A stretch of 10,702 nt of DNA from Actinomycetota bacterium (GTDB lineage Bacteria > Actinomycetota > CADDZG01 > WHSQ01). Under the pieces are notes generated by a model, which saw only the letters and a program-made list of their open reading frames with translations, had not been told where the DNA came from and searched no databases. Positions 7,957 through 10,702 of this stretch are shown here, in pieces. The translations under genes and the position numbers were made by a program. Within the stretch, counting starts at the first letter, position 1. Each line of letters opens with the position of its first letter. The stretch spans positions 1 to 10,702 of the forward strand of contig JACDBF010000093.1 in assembly GCA_013695055.1 (NCBI GenBank). Direction: 5' to 3'.

Positions 7957-8355
7957 TCATGCTGGCTTGATCGGCGGGTGGCGTCTCAAACCCTGTCCCA
8001 GCACGGTTCCGAGCCACACGGCGAGCATCCCAGCAACGACCGAGCCCAAGACATTGAGCGTTGCCCATCCAATGCTGCCAACCTCGGCGAACTCGAATGT
8101 CTCCAGTGCCCACGTTGAGAACGTCGTGTAAGCACCGAGGAATCCCACAGTGAGCGCGATTCGAAGATCAGGGTGCACAACGAATCGTTGAGAGAACATC
8201 GCCACCAGAAGGCCTAGCGTGAACGCTCCGGTTACATTCACCACGAAGGTCCCCCAAGGAAACGCCTCATTCGTTCGGCTCACAAGCCCGGCGACGCCAT
8301 AGCGCGCGATGGAACCGAAGAATCCGGCGATGCCCACAAACAGTGCTGTTCGCAC
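7957..8355 (-). CDS. fluC: Fluoride ion channel Fluc/CrcB
   Basis: This 132-residue protein with four membrane segments exports toxic fluoride as a dual-topology dimer in the cytoplasmic membrane. The start is GTG at 8355. A longer frame exists to 8454, but it would translate the riboswitch and lacks the family's opening; GTG is preceded by AGGAAGGAG with 6 bases between. Family motifs: GFFGSIARYG (11-20); PWGTFVVNVTGAF (33-45) with the pore asparagine Asn40; GFLGAYTTFSTW (71-82), which holds the TTFS segment and the fluoride-contacting phenylalanine region; and NVLGSVVAG (101-109). Only one copy is present, so a homodimer is expected, unlike the two-gene pairs of some Gram-positives. By hand count, two 60-base lines of the gene are about 53% and 58% GC, against about 70% for one line of pgsA, which may mean acquisition from elsewhere. 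The antiporter gene follows 22 bases later. Confidence 0.97.
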   Translation of the reverse strand: MRTALFVGIAGFFGSIARYGVAGLVSRTNEAFPWGTFVVNVTGAFTLGLLVAMFSQRFVVHPDLRIALTVGFLGAYTTFSTWALETFEFAEVGSIGWATLNVLGSVVAGMLAVWLGTVLGQGLRRHPPIKPA

Positions 8356-8359
8356 GATA

Positions 8360-8394
8360 AGCTCCTTCCTCTGTGTCCGAACGAGGTAGGAGCC
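8360..8394 (-). promoter_or_regulatory. Expression platform: hairpin burying the fluC Shine-Dalgarno
   Basis: On the - strand, GGCUCCU-A-CCUC (8394-8383) can pair with GAGG-A-AGGAGCU (8371-8360) across an 11-base loop. This gives 11 base pairs (one G-U) interrupted by a single A-A mismatch. The right arm contains the Shine-Dalgarno AGGAAGGAG. The left arm contains the 3' pseudoknot strand GGCUCC of the fluoride aptamer. The two structures cannot form together, so fluoride binding should free the ribosome site. No U-tract follows, which favours translational over transcriptional control. Confidence 0.75.
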
Positions 8395-8436
8395 ATCAGC
8401 AGCGAGGTGCTGCGGTTGCGGCGAGCCCCATCGCCG
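8386..8436 (-). promoter_or_regulatory. Fluoride riboswitch aptamer (crcB motif)
   Basis: Read on the - strand, P1 is CGGCG (8436-8432) pairing with CGCCG (8423-8419) around the 8-base loop AUGGGGCU. A CAACC linker follows. P2 is GCAGC (8413-8409) pairing with GCUGC (8403-8399), then comes UGAUGGCUCCUAC. The P1 loop GGGGCU (8429-8424) can pair with GGCUCC (8394-8389) to form the pseudoknot (four Watson-Crick and two G-U pairs). The architecture, loop sizes and the UGAUGGC...CUAC segment match the crystallised Thermotoga aptamer as I remember it. It ends 30 bases before the fluC GTG. The class senses fluoride through three bound magnesium ions and here should switch on fluC and the antiporter gene behind it. 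Confidence 0.95.
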
Positions 8437-8836
8437 GGCACCAAGTAACCACACTGGTGGTTGGTCGGTCGATCATCTGCGACAGTACGGAAAGTCGAAC
8501 CCACTAGCCATATTTGTGGAGCTGACTCGGGAGGGAACGACGGGGCTCCCCCGCTCGGTTTTGAACAACGGGAACAACCTCAACTAAAGAGCGACCCGTC
8601 GCAAGCTTTCCCTCATCCAGTCACCGACCGCTTACCCACTGGACCCTCCGCCGCCGCCACGTAACCGACCTTCCCCCTCCGCCTGCCGGTCGACGGGCCC
8701 TCTGGCGAGGAGGGCGAGGTTGCTCACCAGGTAAGGGCCCACGAGCAAAGGCTACGTGGTGAACGTCCTCAACGGCTTGGGTCGAGCGGCGGCGGCTCGG
8801 CCGCCTCCCTAACGCTTGGAGTCATAGGATTCAATC
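8437..8836. other. Divergent intergenic region between the fluC unit and pgsA
   Basis: About 400 bases with no gene I can support. It must hold the fluC-unit promoter (- strand) and probably the pgsA promoter (+ strand), but no -35/-10 pair stands out. Visible structures include the inverted repeat TTGCTC/GAGCAA (8720-8725 and 8743-8748), the distant inverted pair CCACGTA/TACGTGG (8657-8663 and 8753-8759), and a GGCGGC/GCCGCC hairpin at 8788-8805. On the - strand GTTGTTC occurs twice, 9 bases apart, near 8565-8580. Short open frames here lack family resemblance or good starts. No tRNA is found. Confidence 0.6.
8788..8805 (+). other. GC hairpin just upstream of pgsA
   Basis: GGCGGC at 8788-8793 (or shifted to 8791-8796) pairs with GCCGCC at 8800-8805, leaving a 6- or 3-base loop. 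It lies about 30 bases before the pgsA GTG and would be in the 5' leader if transcription starts upstream. No U-tract follows. It may be incidental in this GC-rich DNA. Confidence 0.35.
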
Positions 8837-9448
8837 GTGCTGGACTCCAGGATTCGCGGGGCATGGGATCGCTTGATGAAGCCCGTCGGGGCCGCCCTGG
8901 CCCGTAGCGGCTTGAGCGCCAATGCCATCACCGTCGGGGGCCTGCTCTTACAGCTCGCCGCCGCGGCCTTGATTCTCGACGGCCGGCTGCTCGTCGCCGG
9001 CGCGGTGGCTACGGCAGCGGGCTTGTCGGACGCGCTGGATGGAGCCGTGGCCAAGGCACAAGGGCCCGGCAGCGTGTTTGGGGCGCTCATAGACTCGACC
9101 ACGGACCGCCTCTCGGACGCTCTGCTCTTCCTCCCGATCGCGTGGCTCTATGGAGTCTCGCCGCCGGGAGACAAAAGCGGACAGGAGTGGGTCGCCGCGC
9201 TCTGCCTGGCCGTCATGGTCGTCTCCTTTCTAGTCTCTTACGTGAGAGCTCGGGCCGAGGGGCTCGGCTTCGAGTGCAACACGGGGATCATCGAGCGCGC
9301 CGAGCGGCTGATACTGATGATCCTCGGGCTCGCCCTCGACCTCGTGCCCGTCGCGCTGATCGTGGTGGGGACCCTGTCGGTCATCACGCTGGCTCAGCGT
9401 CTTCTCTACGTGCGAGCGCAGATAAGAAGCGTTTCCGCGCATGAGTGA
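8837..9448 (+). CDS. pgsA: Phosphatidylinositol phosphate synthase (CDP-alcohol phosphatidyltransferase)
   Basis: This 203-residue integral membrane enzyme should join CDP-diacylglycerol and inositol 3-phosphate to give phosphatidylinositol phosphate. The CDP-alcohol phosphotransferase signature is present as Asp65, Asp68-Gly69, Ala72-Lys73, Gly82, Asp86 and Asp90, with correct spacing and all four metal-binding aspartates. The usual Ala-Arg is Ala-Lys here (codon AAG). SYVRARAEGLG (134-144) and GIIERAERLI (150-159) are characteristic of the actinobacterial PIP synthases such as Rv2612c, and support inositol phosphate rather than glycerol phosphate as acceptor. The start is GTG at 8837, with AGGA 7 bases upstream; MLDSRIRGAWDRL is a normal opening amphipathic helix. 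The TGA stop is followed at once by the acyltransferase ATG. Gene order pgsA-patA-pimA strengthens the assignment. Confidence 0.93.
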   Translation: MLDSRIRGAWDRLMKPVGAALARSGLSANAITVGGLLLQLAAAALILDGRLLVAGAVATAAGLSDALDGAVAKAQGPGSVFGALIDSTTDRLSDALLFLPIAWLYGVSPPGDKSGQEWVAALCLAVMVVSFLVSYVRARAEGLGFECNTGIIERAERLILMILGLALDLVPVALIVVGTLSVITLAQRLLYVRAQIRSVSAHE

Positions 9449-10420
9449 ATGAGTGCAACGCGCGAGCCGCGGTCGCTGCAGGCCGTCTACTACGCCTATG
9501 TCGCGCTCTCAAGGGTTGCGCAGGCGCTTCCCGAGTCAGTCATCTACGGCCTTGCGGATGTGATCGGGGGCGTTTATGCACACATCTCGAGGAAGAGAAG
9601 GATCGTCGCACAAAACCTTGCACGGGTCAGCGGTCTGGCCCCCGGGTCGCCCGGGCTCGATGAGCTTGTCGTCGAAGCCTTCAAGTCCTATGCCGTCTAT
9701 TGGGTCGAGACGTTTCGTCTCGCGCGCGCCGGCCGAGACTTCTTTCTCGAACGCTTCGTGTGCCACGGGGCCGAGAACATCGACGCCGTACTTGCTCGCG
9801 GCAAGGGCGGAGTGCTGGTGATGCCTCACCTGTCCAACTGGGATGCGGCCGGGGCCTGGTTGGGGGCATCCGGACGGCCGGTTGTCACGGTCGCGGAAGT
9901 GCTGAATCCCCAACGTTTGTTCGACTACTTCGTGGCCCACCGGGCGGCCCTGGGGATGACCGTGCTTGCCGTGAAGGTGGGCGTCACGGCCAAGCTGCTC
10001 GGGGCCCTGGAGGAGGGCGGCTTGGTGGGCATGGTGGGGGATCGAGATATCACCGGGCGTGGTCCCAAAGTTAGCTTCTTCGGCGAGCCGGCGAGCTTTC
10101 CCGCGGGCCCGGCCACTCTCGCCATTCGTACGGGAGCCCCCGTGATGGTGGCGGGCGTCTACAGCGCCGTCCTGCCGGGGGGCAGGCGCGGCTGGATCGC
10201 CGAGATATCCGAGCCGCTCGAGCCTCCGTCCTCCGGCCCCGGCGCCGTGGAGCAGCTCACCGCCGAGATCGTGGCCCGCTTCGAGAGCTACATCGCGAAG
10301 AGCCCACAGGAGTGGCACGTCTTCCAGCCGTTCTGGGTGGCCGACCGTCGGCCAAGGACGCCCACCAAAAGGTCCCGCGATCGGGCCGCTCGCCGGTCCC
10401 GTGACCGGCTCGTTCAATGA
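9449..10420 (+). CDS. patA: Phosphatidylinositol mannoside acyltransferase (LPLAT/HtrB-like)
   Basis: This 323-residue enzyme belongs to the lysophospholipid acyltransferase/HtrB family. In mycobacteria the gene in this place (Rv2611c) puts a palmitoyl group on the PimA-added mannose of PIM1 or PIM2. The catalytic HX4D is His127 to Asp132 in PHLSNWDAAG. MVGDRDITGRG (195-205) and FFGEPASFPAGPATLA (210-225) form the acceptor-binding blocks, and EWHVFQPFW (288-296) is the usual late motif. The N-terminal segment around residues 14-45 is hydrophobic and probably seats the protein at the inner membrane face. The C-terminal 24 residues are strongly basic (many Arg and Lys) and may aid membrane contact. 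The ATG at 9449 sits on the base after the pgsA stop; another ATG at 9441 runs into a stop after three codons. The stop overlaps the pimA start as ATGA. The symbol follows synteny and motifs. Confidence 0.9.
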   Translation: MSATREPRSLQAVYYAYVALSRVAQALPESVIYGLADVIGGVYAHISRKRRIVAQNLARVSGLAPGSPGLDELVVEAFKSYAVYWVETFRLARAGRDFFLERFVCHGAENIDAVLARGKGGVLVMPHLSNWDAAGAWLGASGRPVVTVAEVLNPQRLFDYFVAHRAALGMTVLAVKVGVTAKLLGALEEGGLVGMVGDRDITGRGPKVSFFGEPASFPAGPATLAIRTGAPVMVAGVYSAVLPGGRRGWIAEISEPLEPPSSGPGAVEQLTAEIVARFESYIAKSPQEWHVFQPFWVADRRPRTPTKRSRDRAARRSRDRLVQ

Positions 10421-10702
10421 GAGTGGTAATCGTCTGTCCCTACGCGTGGGACCGTTTCGGGGGAGTTCAAAGTCACATCCGAGCGCTGTCGGAAACGCTC
10501 CGCGAGCGCGACCACGAAGTCCAGATCCTCGCCCCTCAGGCGTCGGGAGTCGACCTCGTGGCCGAGGCCGGAGTGACCATCGTGGGGCGCGCCGTCGCCA
10601 TCCCGGCCAACGGCTCCATGGCCCCATTGTCGTTCGGCCCGGTCGCGGCCCGTGGCGTCCGGCGGGCGCTCGATGCGTGGGAGCCCGACGTCGTGCATCT
10701 TC
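10417..10702 (+). CDS. pimA: Phosphatidylinositol alpha-mannosyltransferase, N-terminal part (cut by window end)
   Basis: The frame opens with ATG at 10417, overlapping the preceding TGA (ATGA), and runs to the window edge without a stop, giving 95 codons. The translation begins MRVVIVCPYAWDRFGGVQSH and continues with LSETLRERDHEVQILAPQ, then a segment AIPANGSMAPLSFGP, and ends EPDVVHL. This matches the N-terminal Rossmann half of GT4 mannosyltransferase PimA, including the GGVQSH loop that contacts the GDP-mannose/acceptor site and the PxNGS segment. PimA transfers mannose from GDP-mannose to the 2-position of the inositol in phosphatidylinositol, on the cytoplasmic face of the membrane. The donor-binding C-terminal half lies outside the window. 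Position after pgsA and the acyltransferase is as in M. tuberculosis. Confidence 0.93.
   Translation, partial: MRVVIVCPYAWDRFGGVQSHIRALSETLRERDHEVQILAPQASGVDLVAEAGVTIVGRAVAIPANGSMAPLSFGPVAARGVRRALDAWEPDVVHL

Noticed and set aside
8356..8454. N-terminal extension of fluC to 8454 (33 extra residues)
   Set aside because: It would translate the fluoride aptamer and the Shine-Dalgarno. The Fluc family starts at the RTALFVGIAGFFG segment, and the GTG at 8355 has a strong ribosome site.
8485..8505. tRNA-like T-arm on the - strand (GTGGGTTCGACT)
   Set aside because: The T-stem does not close (GTGGG against TTCCG), and no anticodon arm or acceptor pairing is found around it.
8461..8664. 67-codon frame on the + strand in the fluC-pgsA spacer
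   Set aside because: Compositionally odd, with no recognisable domain and no convincing ribosome binding site; it starts beside the riboswitch on the other strand.
8650..8746. Short - strand frame of about 37 codons (VGPYLVSNLALLARGPVDRQ...)
   Set aside because: It has one hydrophobic stretch but no ribosome site and a low-complexity Gly tail; it could be a gene remnant but cannot be supported.
8720..8760. Resemblance to SRP RNA (ACCAGGTAAGG...GCAAAGGC, like ACCAGGTCAGG...GCAGCC)
   Set aside because: The GGAA tetraloop and symmetric internal loop that define SRP RNA are missing, and flanking sequence does not form the long helix.
1..10702. CRISPR array, insertion sequence or phage genes
   Set aside because: No spaced identical repeats, transposase, integrase or terminal inverted repeats were seen anywhere in the window.

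Overview
The window looks like a piece of chromosome from a high-GC actinobacterium, probably uncultured and not a mycobacterium. The main evidence is the gene series thrS, HIT-family hydrolase, pgsA (phosphatidylinositol phosphate synthase), patA-like acyltransferase and pimA. This is the series known from Mycobacterium tuberculosis as Rv2614c to Rv2610c, which makes phosphatidylinositol and its first mannosides. GTG starts, GC-rich codons and near-zero spacing between co-directional genes agree with this.

Layout. The + strand block at 1-4618 holds a 5'-cut DUF2090/IolC-C-terminal-like aldolase-fold gene, an exported HExxH metallopeptidase that overlaps it by ATGA, threonyl-tRNA synthetase, and a HIT protein that starts on the base after the thrS stop. 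The - strand block at 4625-8436 reads leftward from a fluoride riboswitch: riboswitch, fluC (fluoride channel), a divergent CaCA-family cation antiporter, a 328-base gap, then an EF-G-like (EF-G2 type) GTPase that converges on the HIT gene with 6 bases between them. A 400-base gap at 8437-8836 separates the divergent halves. The + strand block at 8837-10702 holds pgsA, patA-like and a 3'-cut pimA with no spacing between genes.

How the genes work together. pgsA, patA and pimA act at the inner leaflet of the membrane. PgsA makes phosphatidylinositol phosphate, PimA adds the first mannose to phosphatidylinositol, and the acyltransferase acylates that product. The - strand block splits this normally continuous gene series and brings in a fluoride-resistance unit.

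The most interesting part is the leader of fluC. A textbook fluoride aptamer (two stems and a pseudoknot) shares its 3' pseudoknot strand with a long hairpin that would bury the fluC Shine-Dalgarno sequence. This predicts a translational ON switch. The second gene of the unit is a CaCA-fold transporter whose ion-binding signatures are mostly replaced. It is therefore a candidate partner in fluoride or cation homeostasis with an unassigned substrate.
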